The notes below the pieces were generated by a model. The model made no database searches, was not told the DNA's origin, and saw nothing but the letters and a program-made list of their open reading frames with translations. Shown here piece after piece: positions 24,955 through 32,993 of a DNA stretch of 64,000 nt; the first letter of the stretch is position 1; each line of letters opens with the position of its first letter. This stretch comes from JAAUTS01 sp034440395 (GTDB lineage Bacteria; Verrucomicrobiota; Verrucomicrobiia; Methylacidiphilales; JAAUTS01): assembly GCA_034440395.1 (NCBI GenBank), contig JAWXBW010000004.1, positions 1 to 64,000 of the forward strand, given 5' to 3'. Made by a program: the position numbers and the translations under genes.

Positions 24955-25422
24955 ATGACACTTTTACCCGCAGAAGGACAGGAAGAGCGGAGCTATCAAG
25001 CTGGAGATATTATCTGTTCAGAGAATGAACGACCAGATGGCTTATACATTGTGAAGGAAGGCTTAGTGGAAGTTTTTCACAAAGTCTCAACTCAGGAAGG
25101 TATGGCTGATGTGGCACTAGGACGAATCGGGACACGCGGCATGTTCGGAGAAATGGGGATTATCGACCACCAACCGCGCAGTGCCTCCGTGCGAGCACTC
25201 GGTCCCACGACGCTTCTCTTTATTAGTAGAGAAGCCTTTCAAAAGCATTTGGGAGAACTACAGCCTTGGGTATCTATCCTAATCAAAACATATGTCCAGC
25301 GTTTGCGCGAAAGTAACCGACGACTAGTGGAAACGGTAGAAGCCGCCGAGCTTGGTCAGCTGAAAATCAAGAACCACGAAATCATTATTAGTCATGGTGA
25401 CGAATTTGTGGATGAAACTTGA
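24955..25422 (+). CDS. Cyclic-nucleotide-binding domain protein
   Basis: 155 aa. A single cNMP-binding beta-barrel (about 10-125) includes YQAGDIICSENERPDGLYIVKEG. The phosphate-binding cassette is MFGEMGIIDHQPRSASVRA, with the conserved Glu and Arg that hold the cyclic nucleotide. No DNA-binding domain follows; the C-terminus is a helix (YVQRLRESNRRLVETVEAAEL). It is therefore not a Crp-type regulator but a stand-alone sensor that likely acts by protein contact. It lies 104 bp after gspF and may read the secretion operon's transcript, which would allow a regulatory link (inference). Confidence 0.8.
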   Translation: MTLLPAEGQEERSYQAGDIICSENERPDGLYIVKEGLVEVFHKVSTQEGMADVALGRIGTRGMFGEMGIIDHQPRSASVRALGPTTLLFISREAFQKHLGELQPWVSILIKTYVQRLRESNRRLVETVEAAELGQLKIKNHEIIISHGDEFVDET

Positions 25423-25439
25423 GATATTAATAATATCTC
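25421..25439. terminator. AT-rich inverted repeat at the end of the cNMP-binding gene
   Basis: GAGATATT-AAT-AATATCTC is a perfect 8-bp stem with a 3-base loop that begins within the TGA stop codon. No U-run follows, so it is a poor intrinsic terminator; it may protect the 3' end or be a protein site. Confidence 0.3.
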
Positions 25440-25478
25440 CGCTTTACTTCTGAACTTGACGGATTTCTAGGAATCCGC

Positions 25479-25592
25479 ATGTTATCGATCCTTATGGGTC
25501 AACAATCTAATGCTGTTATCAAACGTCGCCGTCGCCTCCGCCAGTTAAGACGTAAAAAAGAAGTCGCTAAGCTAGAAAAGAAGAGCGTTTAA
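25479..25592 (+). CDS. 37-aa highly basic protein
   Basis: Too short for most gene callers. The ATG at 25479 has AGGA six bases upstream; a second in-frame ATG at 25494 would give a 32-aa protein beginning MGQQSNAV. It contains KRRRRLRQLRRKKEVAKLEK: about 17 of 37 residues are Lys or Arg, and no Cys or Trp occurs. The gene has its own terminator at 25600 and a hairpin (CGGATT/AATCCG, 25460-25477) that would cover the ribosome site. I have a recollection of short MGQxSNxV-KRRRR proteins in Verrucomicrobiota, which I cannot verify here. Nucleic-acid or ribosome binding is the natural guess from charge alone. Confidence 0.6.
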   Translation: MLSILMGQQSNAVIKRRRRLRQLRRKKEVAKLEKKSV

Positions 25593-25599
25593 CTCGCTC

Positions 25600-25628
25600 A
25601 AGGCCTGAAGTTTAGGCCTTTCTCTTCA
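25600..25628 (+). terminator. Rho-independent terminator of the small basic gene
   Basis: A perfect 7-bp stem, AAGGCCT/AGGCCTT (25600-25606 and 25614-25620), with a 7-base loop, followed by TCTCTTC. It begins 8 bp after the stop codon of the small ORF, which supports that ORF being expressed. Confidence 0.7.
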
Positions 25629-25757
25629 GTTAAAGCTAAATCGCTTTGCCGGTTTTTGTCCTTCTGCGCCTGCGTATATTAGGCGGAATGAGGATACGAG
25701 CCAGTTTTATGCAACAACAGAAGATTTTTTAGCTAGGTTATTCTACTAGTGACCTTT

Positions 25758-26603
25758 ATGAGAAAACTGTCTTCGTCTTCCTATTTCACGATTTTTTTAG
25801 CGATCGTGACGGTTGTCCTTTTTGCCCCGTCTTTACTTTGGTTAGCCAAGCGGACAGCAGCTCATGAACAGTTACATCACGCCTTGTTGATTTTTGTATT
25901 TTCCGTTGCAGCTCTCATCATCGTAGAGAGGAAAAAGCTAACGGTGCAATTTTCTGTCACTAACCGATTCTATGGGTTTTTATTAGGGGCATTTGTCATT
26001 ATGGCATGCGCCTCTTTTGGAGGCTGGACTTTCTTGGTGGGCGTAGCCTTTTCCTTAGCTTTTTCTGCATGGCTGGGTTTTTTTTATGGCTCAGACATGT
26101 ATCGCGTGGGTAATGCCCTAGCCTTGGCCTTTCTTTTATTTATTGGCTTAACGGAGGCTTTCCAGTGGTTCGACTGGCCTCTGCGGAGTATGGCCGGCCA
26201 GCACTCAGCTTGGGTCTTAAATCATCTAGGCTTTGAGAGTCAGCTCCACCTGAAGGCAGGCGATGTCGCCAAGCTTATTCTCGAGGTAAATCGTCGCCCC
26301 TTTGAGGTAGCTTCGGAGTGTAATGGTTATGGGTTAATCAGCAGCGCAGCAATGGTCGCCCTTCTGGTGGTAGCTTACCGTAGGATGACACTTTTTGATC
26401 GCATTCTTTGCGTGGTTGCAGCTCTTTTTCTTGGATCACTTTTTAATACACTGCGCATTTTGGTTATTGTCTTATTAGCTCCGCAGGTAGGCGACTCTTA
26501 CTTCCTCATGCACGAAATTGTGGGTAGCGTCTTTTTCTGGGGTTGCTTACTTATTGTCTGGTTTATGGTGCGAACTTTCCCAGAAAAGCGAGCGGCTGCG
26601 TAG
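25758..26603 (+). CDS. Exosortase/archaeosortase-family protein, unusual Cys-Asn-Gly active site
   Basis: 281 aa from the ATG at 25758 (a GTG three codons earlier is possible). About eight TM helices. The transpeptidase-like triad of the family is present: Cys188 in ASECNGYGLISS, Arg233 in NTLRILVIV, and His252 in MHEIVGSVFF. Most exosortases read A-C-S-G-(L/I)-R at the cysteine; here it is E-C-N-G-Y-G. Family members cleave C-terminal sorting signals and transfer the protein to another molecule at the cell surface. I cannot assign an Xrt subfamily. It converges on a small gene pair and is about 1 kb from a second, canonical exosortase. Confidence 0.75.
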   Translation: MRKLSSSSYFTIFLAIVTVVLFAPSLLWLAKRTAAHEQLHHALLIFVFSVAALIIVERKKLTVQFSVTNRFYGFLLGAFVIMACASFGGWTFLVGVAFSLAFSAWLGFFYGSDMYRVGNALALAFLLFIGLTEAFQWFDWPLRSMAGQHSAWVLNHLGFESQLHLKAGDVAKLILEVNRRPFEVASECNGYGLISSAAMVALLVVAYRRMTLFDRILCVVAALFLGSLFNTLRILVIVLLAPQVGDSYFLMHEIVGSVFFWGCLLIVWFMVRTFPEKRAAA

Positions 26604-26631
26604 CAGAGGGTAAAAGGCACTGCGGTCTTAA

Positions 26632-26916
26632 TTACATACCTCGATGAAAACCGTTTTCCATCTGTATTTCGTGCCCATCCGTATCCACAAAATGCGGTGC
26701 TTCGGGCAGAAAATGGACAGTGGCGATATCGTCTTCGGCTAATTGTAAGGAGATTTTTTCCAAATACCCCTGAGAGTTTAAGAGCATGGAATCAAAGCGG
26801 ATGAGGGAGGGGGAGTCCGTATCTGCTCCAGCGTAACCAGAAAGAGAGACTTCTTCCTTTAAAATTAAGTTAACAAAAGCACCTGCTTTGATACGATTAA
26901 GAAGTTCAGGATTCAT
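26632..26916 (-). CDS. Hypothetical 94-aa protein downstream of a NUDIX hydrolase
   Basis: 94 aa, soluble, no signal peptide or recognised domain. The composition is ordinary, with a beta-rich middle (ISLQLAEDDIATVHFLPEAP). The ATG at 26914-26916 overlaps the stop of the NUDIX gene by 4 bp, so the two are translated together. This is the main reason for believing it is real. Function unknown. Confidence 0.55.
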   Translation of the reverse strand: MNPELLNRIKAGAFVNLILKEEVSLSGYAGADTDSPSLIRFDSMLLNSQGYLEKISLQLAEDDIATVHFLPEAPHFVDTDGHEIQMENGFHRGM

Positions 26917-27527
26917 CAGCCTGTATGCGTTAGAGTAAAAGGCTTAAAATTATTTTGGATTCGCTTCCAGAAATATTTAGCGGAAGGTGTAGCAGAGGAG
27001 GGTAAGGATGCCTTGTAATCCGTGTCGCTGATTTCTAAAACTCTTTTTTTATGCACAACGGGAAGCTTCTTTTTTATGAGGACATGGAATAAAATAGTGA
27101 GATTTCCTTTTTGGTGGCGGTCAAAAAAATCCATAGGAGAAGCTTGCGTAATCACTAAACCAGTTTCTTCTAACACTTCGCGGCAGAGAGCACTGAAAAG
27201 AGATTCATTCCGGCGCACTTTACCGCCTGGTAGGGCCCAAAGTTTTTTTCCTGCGGTTTGTCTAACCATGAGAATGTGACCATGAGAGTCCTCAATCCAA
27301 GCCATGACGGAAACATCTTTTGCTTGGCTACGTGGAATGGATTTCTTCTTTGTGACAATCTTGTCCATAATCATAAAGTATCTAGGCGGCTTGTTAGTAC
27401 AATAATAATTTTCTACAAGCGGGGGGTGTGAGGCACTATCTTCCTGTTTTTGAGTTAAAAAGGTGCGCAAGGCAGTATTTAGGCCAGAGCTAGGTAATCG
27501 TGCGGTGGATATGCCTTGTTGTGCCAT
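26916..27527 (-). CDS. NUDIX hydrolase
   Basis: 203 aa from the ATG at 27525-27527. A start at 27572 would overlap the divergent exosortase start and is less likely. The NUDIX box is clear near residues 114-136: GGKVRRNESLFSALCREVLEETGL, matching G-x5-E-x7-REUxEExGU. The fold begins at KDVSVMAWIEDSHGHILMVRQ. The first ~55 residues look disordered. The family hydrolyses nucleoside diphosphates linked to a second group, either for cleaning the nucleotide pool or on NDP-sugars. The position between two exosortases may be fortuitous. Confidence 0.8.
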   Translation of the reverse strand: MAQQGISTARLPSSGLNTALRTFLTQKQEDSASHPPLVENYYCTNKPPRYFMIMDKIVTKKKSIPRSQAKDVSVMAWIEDSHGHILMVRQTAGKKLWALPGGKVRRNESLFSALCREVLEETGLVITQASPMDFFDRHQKGNLTILFHVLIKKKLPVVHKKRVLEISDTDYKASLPSSATPSAKYFWKRIQNNFKPFTLTHTG

Positions 27528-27554
27528 GGGGTTCTGTGGGCTATAATTTGATGG

Positions 27555-29141
27555 ATGGTTCCGTTGCAACAACAGACGTGGGTAAAGGGGGTTAAGTCAC
27601 TTTGGGGAAACTCAGCCCTCGTGGTGGGATTCGGTTTGTTGGTTTTATGGTTACTTTTATTTAACCAGTTACGAGTAGAGTGGTCGATTAATCCACAATA
27701 TAGCTACGGCTGGTTGATGCCGCTTCTAGGTTTTTATTTACTAGTCCGTCGCTGGGAGGACAGGCCAGAGCCGAGTGAGTTGAGGGCTAAAGGTGCGGTG
27801 GTGCTGACGCAAGGCTGTCTGCTGGGAGCGTGTTTCTTATTATTACCAGGACGGTTACTGCAAGAGGCAAATCCCGATTGGCGCTTGGTTAGTTGGTTTT
27901 TAGCGGGTTGTGTGGTCGTGATTACGCTGGGGACACTTTATTTAACTGGAGGCAAAAGGTGGCTTGTGCATTTTAGTTTCCCCTTTCTTTTTATGTTATT
28001 AGCTGTGCCGTGGCCCACGGTGCAGGAACAGGCGGTGGTGCAGTGGATGATGCAGGTGGTGACACGTGTCAGTGTGGAGGCTCTGAATTGGTGCGGTTTA
28101 TTTGCAACGCAGCAGGGTAATTTGATTAATTTACCAAACGGCGTGGTCGGAGTGGACGAGGCGTGTAGTGGGGTGCGATCGTTTCAATCTACGCTCATGG
28201 CTTCCTTATTTATAGGTGAACTTTTAAAATTAACTGCAAGCCGTAGGGTGCTACTTCTAGTATTTAGTTTGGTGCTGAGTTTTTTCTTAAATAGCTTGCG
28301 AGCTTTTACACTAGCTTTTTTACATGCCGAGCAAGGGGCGGAATTATTGCAGCGTTTACATGATCCAGCAGGCTACACCATTTTACTTATTTCTTTTGGG
28401 TGTTTGCTTGCTTTGGGGTGGAAGCTGGCGCCAACAGCGGCATCGGCAAAGGAGGCAGCCACGGAGGCTTCAGGAAGTGAGCGCAAGCAGTTTAAGTTGC
28501 TAGCGCCACGAAGGCTTTGGTTCGTCGTATTGGGATGGCTTGTCTTAAGTGAGGTGACGACAGAATTGTGGTATGGGAGTCACGAGCGAAAATGGGAGCA
28601 GAAGGTGGCGTGGGAATTAACTTGGCCAGAGGTTTCGGAGAATTTTGACTTTAGGGTTATTCCGGAAAATGTGCAAAGGATTCTGCGCTACAGCGAGGGT
28701 CGCCAAGGGGTCATCAAAAAAGGTGCAGGTATGGAGTGGAGTATTTTTGAATTTGTTTGGAAGCCAGGCCGGGTCTCCGCTCAGTTAGCACGGAGCCACT
28801 CCCCCGAGGTTTGTATGCCGGCAGCGGGGGCGCAGCTGGTGGCGCAGAAGGAGCAAGAGTTGTGGGAGGTTGGCTCGTTGAAGTTGCCTGTACAACGCTA
28901 TACTTTCAAGTTGGGGAGCAGGGTGTGGCAGGTGTATTACATCGTGTGGGAGGATCGAGCGGAAAGGGAGATTTTAGAGAGACCGACGGATTTTTATCGC
29001 TATGACACACGTTTCGAGGCGGTGTGGGCGGGGCGGCGTCACCTCGGGCAGCGTGTGGTGCAAGTGATAACGAGCGGAGGCGGCGAGGAAAATGCGGAGC
29101 TAGTGCGAGCCTATTTAGGCACTCACATCGTTGTAAAATAG
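27555..29141 (+). CDS. Exosortase with C-terminal EpsI-like domain
   Basis: 528 aa. The N-terminal ~300 residues are an exosortase with about eight TM helices and the canonical triad: Cys204 in VDEACSGVRSFQST, Arg249 in FLNSLRAF, and His269 in LHDPAGYTILLI. A C-terminal extracytoplasmic part (about 335-528) after a further TM helix resembles EpsI, with SPEVCMPAAGAQLV. In many Proteobacteria exosortase A and EpsI are separate or adjacent genes. It should process PEP-CTERM proteins such as the one at 34267. It is divergent from the NUDIX gene and the start regions nearly touch. The C-terminal Cys residue in SPEVCMP is the EpsI family cysteine. Confidence 0.9.
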   Translation: MVPLQQQTWVKGVKSLWGNSALVVGFGLLVLWLLLFNQLRVEWSINPQYSYGWLMPLLGFYLLVRRWEDRPEPSELRAKGAVVLTQGCLLGACFLLLPGRLLQEANPDWRLVSWFLAGCVVVITLGTLYLTGGKRWLVHFSFPFLFMLLAVPWPTVQEQAVVQWMMQVVTRVSVEALNWCGLFATQQGNLINLPNGVVGVDEACSGVRSFQSTLMASLFIGELLKLTASRRVLLLVFSLVLSFFLNSLRAFTLAFLHAEQGAELLQRLHDPAGYTILLISFGCLLALGWKLAPTAASAKEAATEASGSERKQFKLLAPRRLWFVVLGWLVLSEVTTELWYGSHERKWEQKVAWELTWPEVSENFDFRVIPENVQRILRYSEGRQGVIKKGAGMEWSIFEFVWKPGRVSAQLARSHSPEVCMPAAGAQLVAQKEQELWEVGSLKLPVQRYTFKLGSRVWQVYYIVWEDRAEREILERPTDFYRYDTRFEAVWAGRRHLGQRVVQVITSGGGEENAELVRAYLGTHIVVK

Positions 29142-29229
29142 TGCATGTTTATCAATTAATTAAAAACTACCAATTTAGACGTAAGAGTTCCTGTATTGCT
29201 AAGCTTCTCGAGTTCATGCAAGTTTAGGC

Positions 29230-29988
29230 ATGGCCTCTAAGCTAGCGGATCTCGTCAATTACACCGAAAAGTTGCTTGTTCATAAAGATTTTCCTGATTA
29301 CTCAGGAGCCTTGAACGGACTCCAGATAGAAAATGATGGCACCCTCACTCGTATCGCCGCCGCTGTAGATGCTAACCTCCTCAGCATCGGTGAGGCCGTC
29401 GCCGCTGGGGCAGACTTACTTGTTGTCCATCACGGCATCGCTTGGACTCCCCTTTATCCTATCACGGGTCTGCGCTATCAATGGTTAAGTTTAGCCTTAG
29501 AAAATAATTTGGCCATCTACAGCTCGCACCTCCCGCTGGACGCCCATCCTTCCCTCGGAAACAATGTTCTTCTGGCTCAAGCCCTCGGTCTTAGCAAAAC
29601 GAAACCCTTCTTCCTAGAAAAAGGCATCCATCTGGGACGCCAAGCCTCCGTAAAAATGGATCGGGAAAATCTTCTCCAACGCATGCAAAAAGCTACAGGA
29701 ACTAAACCCCTTCTCCTACCTTTCGGCCCGAAAAATGTGAAGCGAATCGGCATCGTCACAGGCGGCGCAGGCAATCATCTCGCCCAAGCCGCTGCGGAAG
29801 GAGTTGATACTTTTATCACGGGTGAAGGCAATCATTGGACTTTTACTGTAGCTCAAGAACTAGAGATTAACGTGATCTATGGTGGTCACTACGCCACGGA
29901 AACCTTTGGAGTCAAAGCTCTAGCCGAGCATCTCGGTAAAAAATTCAAACTACCATGGTCATTCATCGATATGCCCAGTGGCCTTTAA
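29230..29988 (+). CDS. Nif3-like dinuclear metal centre protein
   Basis: 252 aa, the size of E. coli YbgI. The metal-binding His pair is in DLLVVHHGIAW near 66, with further ligands in the STEDGLH-like SSHLPLDAHPS near 100. The C-terminal motifs are GIVTGGAGNHLAQAA, FITGEGNHWTF and IYGGHYATETFGVKAL. Nif3 proteins form hexameric toroids with two metals and have been annotated as GTP cyclohydrolase type 2, though the cellular role is unclear. It stands alone between the exosortase and the M32 peptidase. Confidence 0.9.
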   Translation: MASKLADLVNYTEKLLVHKDFPDYSGALNGLQIENDGTLTRIAAAVDANLLSIGEAVAAGADLLVVHHGIAWTPLYPITGLRYQWLSLALENNLAIYSSHLPLDAHPSLGNNVLLAQALGLSKTKPFFLEKGIHLGRQASVKMDRENLLQRMQKATGTKPLLLPFGPKNVKRIGIVTGGAGNHLAQAAAEGVDTFITGEGNHWTFTVAQELEINVIYGGHYATETFGVKALAEHLGKKFKLPWSFIDMPSGL

Positions 29989-30174
29989 ATCATTGATCCT
30001 GAAAAAGGAAGATGAAAATTAGTCATAATAATCACGAACCCCTCCGTCCGCCCTACTCCGTTCCCCTTTGCGTGAGAAACTCCCCGCCTTTCTCTCCATG
30101 TCTTCTCTGACTAGCTGATCTCAAAATATTCACATCTTAGGCACCATCTTTCATTTACCTATCTAATTTATTAT

Positions 30175-31677
30175 TTAATCTGTCATCCAACTAATTTTGG
30201 TTTTTAGATGATTGATATACGCCTCGTCTTCCGTCCCTTTTCCCGTGGCCGACTTCATTAACTCCTGCGGCGTGTAGCGTTGTCCCTGCTCATGAACATG
30301 GGTTCTTAACCACTGGAGCAGTGGGTGGTATTGCCCGCGCTTTAAAGAGTGCTGTAAGCCCACAACATCCCTATCTGCCCGAGCAAAAAGCTGTGCCGCA
30401 TTTAAGCTCCCTAATGTGTAAGTCGCAAAATATCCAAAACTACCCATGCTCCAATGCACATCTTGTAAACAGCCTCGGGCATCATCTGGCACCGAAAGTC
30501 CTAGCATAGCCTGAAACCGCTCATTCCAGGCCGTTGGTATGTCTTCCACTTCTAAGCGACCCTCAAATAAATCAACTTCCAATATAAACCTTAAAATGAC
30601 ATGCAGATCATACGTTACCTCATCAGCCTCCACCCGTATAAACGAACGCCGCACATGATTGACATAACGCGCAATCATAAGTGGACTGCTCCGCTTTAAC
30701 TGAGGGAAGCAACGGCAGGCCTCGTCAAACCAAAACTCCCAGAAATCTAAGCGGCGACATACTTGATTCTCCCACAGCCGCGATTGTGATTCATGTATGC
30801 CTAATGAAATCGCTTCCCCCATCGGCGTGCCGTAATGTTCTGGCCGCAGCCCCTGCTCATACAAGCCATGTCCGGTTTCATGAATAATTCCATAAAGCGA
30901 ATTAGTGAAATCGGCCTCACTGTAACGCGTCGTCAGCCGCACGTCATGTCGCCCATTTGTTGTGCAGAAGGGATGTGCCGTGGTATCGATCCGACCCGCA
31001 TCAAAGTTAAAACCCAGAGCCTCCGCCACACGGCGATTAAAGCGTTGCTGCTGCTCCACAGGATAAGGACCGGGAGGTAATGACGGATCCTTAGCCCCGT
31101 TCGGTTTGCGTGATTCCAATAAAGCCGTGATCTGCGGAGCCAATTTCTGAAATAGCGTTTTAATTTGGCCCGTCTCTGCGCCTGTTTCGTAACCTTCAAG
31201 TAGCGCATTGTAAGGTGAGCCTTCATAACCCCAGCGCTCCGCCATTTCCCGGTTAATTTCCACAATCCGTTTTAAGCTCGGCTTGAAAAGAGTAAAGTCA
31301 GCCTTCTGTCTGGCCTGCACCCACGCCTCATGGCCAAGGGAAGTCTCACGTTTTAATCTCTCCACCAGTTCTGCGGGTAACCTCGTGGCACGGTCATAGG
31401 ATTTACGCCATTGTCGGATGTTCACCGCTTCCACACCCGCAGCATCCCAGCATCCATCTTCACATTCCGCAATCCATCGGCCTACCTCTGGTGCCGTCCA
31501 GAGGCGATGACCTAATCCCGCCAAGTAGGCACTCTGATCCGCCCGAAAAGGTGCGGCGGCCACAGGCATGTAGGTCTGCATATCCCATTCTAATAAATTA
31601 TTGGTGCTACCGATCAACGTGCAGTCATGATTGCGTTGGGTCAGGGTTTTATAAGAGTCTAACAATTTTGTAGTCAT
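30175..31677 (-). CDS. M32 family metallocarboxypeptidase (Taq type)
   Basis: 501 aa from the ATG at 31675-31677, which overlaps the MFS stop by 4 bp; the frame extends further upstream but into that gene. The zinc-binding motif HETGH is at about 265 (IHETGHGLYEQGL). The family landmarks TTRYSEADF (about 247), LGIHESQSR and YDLHVILRFILE follow. Length agrees with the family (about 500). It releases C-terminal residues from peptides in the cytosol. The N-terminus LLEWDMQTYMP is the W-D-x-x-T-x-M-P block of M32. Confidence 0.92.
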   Translation of the reverse strand: MTTKLLDSYKTLTQRNHDCTLIGSTNNLLEWDMQTYMPVAAAPFRADQSAYLAGLGHRLWTAPEVGRWIAECEDGCWDAAGVEAVNIRQWRKSYDRATRLPAELVERLKRETSLGHEAWVQARQKADFTLFKPSLKRIVEINREMAERWGYEGSPYNALLEGYETGAETGQIKTLFQKLAPQITALLESRKPNGAKDPSLPPGPYPVEQQQRFNRRVAEALGFNFDAGRIDTTAHPFCTTNGRHDVRLTTRYSEADFTNSLYGIIHETGHGLYEQGLRPEHYGTPMGEAISLGIHESQSRLWENQVCRRLDFWEFWFDEACRCFPQLKRSSPLMIARYVNHVRRSFIRVEADEVTYDLHVILRFILEVDLFEGRLEVEDIPTAWNERFQAMLGLSVPDDARGCLQDVHWSMGSFGYFATYTLGSLNAAQLFARADRDVVGLQHSLKRGQYHPLLQWLRTHVHEQGQRYTPQELMKSATGKGTEDEAYINHLKTKISWMTD

Positions 31678-32990
31678 AGCGAAGAGGGCGAGGGCGAGCG
31701 CAGCCATAGTGCTCGACGCCACGGCCAAGCGCAAAGTAAAAGAAGACCTAGTATGCCCGCAAAATACCAAGGCCATAACCGGATTGATTCCGCATAGGCC
31801 GCATTTTTATCTATCTCACCAAGATGTCCTACATAGGCAGCATAACTCAACCCGATTAATCCGTAACCCAAGTTCATGGCTAAACCCTTGAAACTTAAAA
31901 TCGTGGCACGGTGTCCCGAATCAATGGCTGCATTCAAATAATGGCTAGAAAAATACCCTAAGAAAAACATGCCTGCACTGGTCGTTAATGAAAAAATTAA
32001 ACCGAAGTAGGGGATCCCGAGCGACAGCCCCAAAAGAGAGAGAAACAGATACAAAGCCAACGCAGAAAGATTCCACGGCCAAGATCGTTTCTTTACTAAA
32101 GCCATAGCAACTTTAGGCGCAAACAAACCGAGCACAGCAAAAGCGGCACTAAATAAACCAAACCACCCTTCAGGAATTTGGATTAAGCGCAGGTATTGGC
32201 TGCCTAAAGTTAAATGCAAACGAACGATGCTATCACAAACGACAAGAAAAATTAAAAAGAACCAGATAGTCGGACGTTGAATTATCCAGAGCCCCGCCTC
32301 CCTCATGGAGCGCCAAGCTGCCAAAAATTTAAACTCACTGCGTGGGTAACTACCCGGTGGTTCCCTCATCTGAAACGAAACTACACAAGCACCGCAAGCC
32401 ATGAAGAGGGTAAGATAGACAGGGAAACGAAGGCACTCCTGTTTCGTAAATGACCAGTTTAAGTTAACGAGATCAGTAAAACGATTCAGCAGGCTAGCGT
32501 CGTAAACAACGGCACCGCAGAGCATGGCAAAGACGAAGGCCAAGGATTGGCGTTTCATCAAAACAGCAAGCACATCAGGCCACTCTTTCTCGCGGCCTAT
32601 CACTTTCAAGGAATCATATGCCAGAGCTTCGTCCGCTCCACTGGCCGTAGCCTCCGCCGCGCCACTTAAAACACGATTTAAAATTAAAACCCAAAAAACA
32701 AAGACCCCATTTCCCAAGGGAACAAAGGCCAATAAGCACAGTTCTACCACCATAAGAATCGCAGATGCTATCACCATCTTCCGCCGTCCGATACAATCAG
32801 CCAGAGCCCCAGAAGGCACTTCTAAGAGAACAATGGCCGCTGCCCATGCCACGTTAAGTAGGGCAAATTGTTCTAAAGTCATTCCATAATCAAGAAATAG
32901 AATAGCAAAAACTGGATAATAAAAACGACAGTTAAAAAAGATGCGAAACCAAATAAACAAGCGAATGTTAAGGGGGAAGGGCGACTGCAT
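31674..32990 (-). CDS. MFS transporter
   Basis: 438 aa with about 12 hydrophobic segments in two halves. The loop between TM2 and TM3 carries the MFS signature as ALADCIGRRKMVIAS (G-x-L-A-D-x-x-G-R-R-x). The closest general type is the bacterial sugar/drug MFS group with an N-terminal RFYYPVFAILFLDYG. The transported compound cannot be read. It overlaps the M32 peptidase downstream by 4 bp and follows the OmpA-like gene by 3 bp, so the three probably form an operon. Confidence 0.85.
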   Translation of the reverse strand: MQSPFPLNIRLFIWFRIFFNCRFYYPVFAILFLDYGMTLEQFALLNVAWAAAIVLLEVPSGALADCIGRRKMVIASAILMVVELCLLAFVPLGNGVFVFWVLILNRVLSGAAEATASGADEALAYDSLKVIGREKEWPDVLAVLMKRQSLAFVFAMLCGAVVYDASLLNRFTDLVNLNWSFTKQECLRFPVYLTLFMACGACVVSFQMREPPGSYPRSEFKFLAAWRSMREAGLWIIQRPTIWFFLIFLVVCDSIVRLHLTLGSQYLRLIQIPEGWFGLFSAAFAVLGLFAPKVAMALVKKRSWPWNLSALALYLFLSLLGLSLGIPYFGLIFSLTTSAGMFFLGYFSSHYLNAAIDSGHRATILSFKGLAMNLGYGLIGLSYAAYVGHLGEIDKNAAYAESIRLWPWYFAGILGLLLLCAWPWRRALWLRSPSPSSL

Positions 32991-32993
32991 TAA

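Noticed and set aside
31674..31776. Longer N-terminus for the M32 peptidase
   Set aside because: It would overlap the MFS gene by 100 bp and adds a non-family sequence; the ATGA overlap at 31677 is the natural start.
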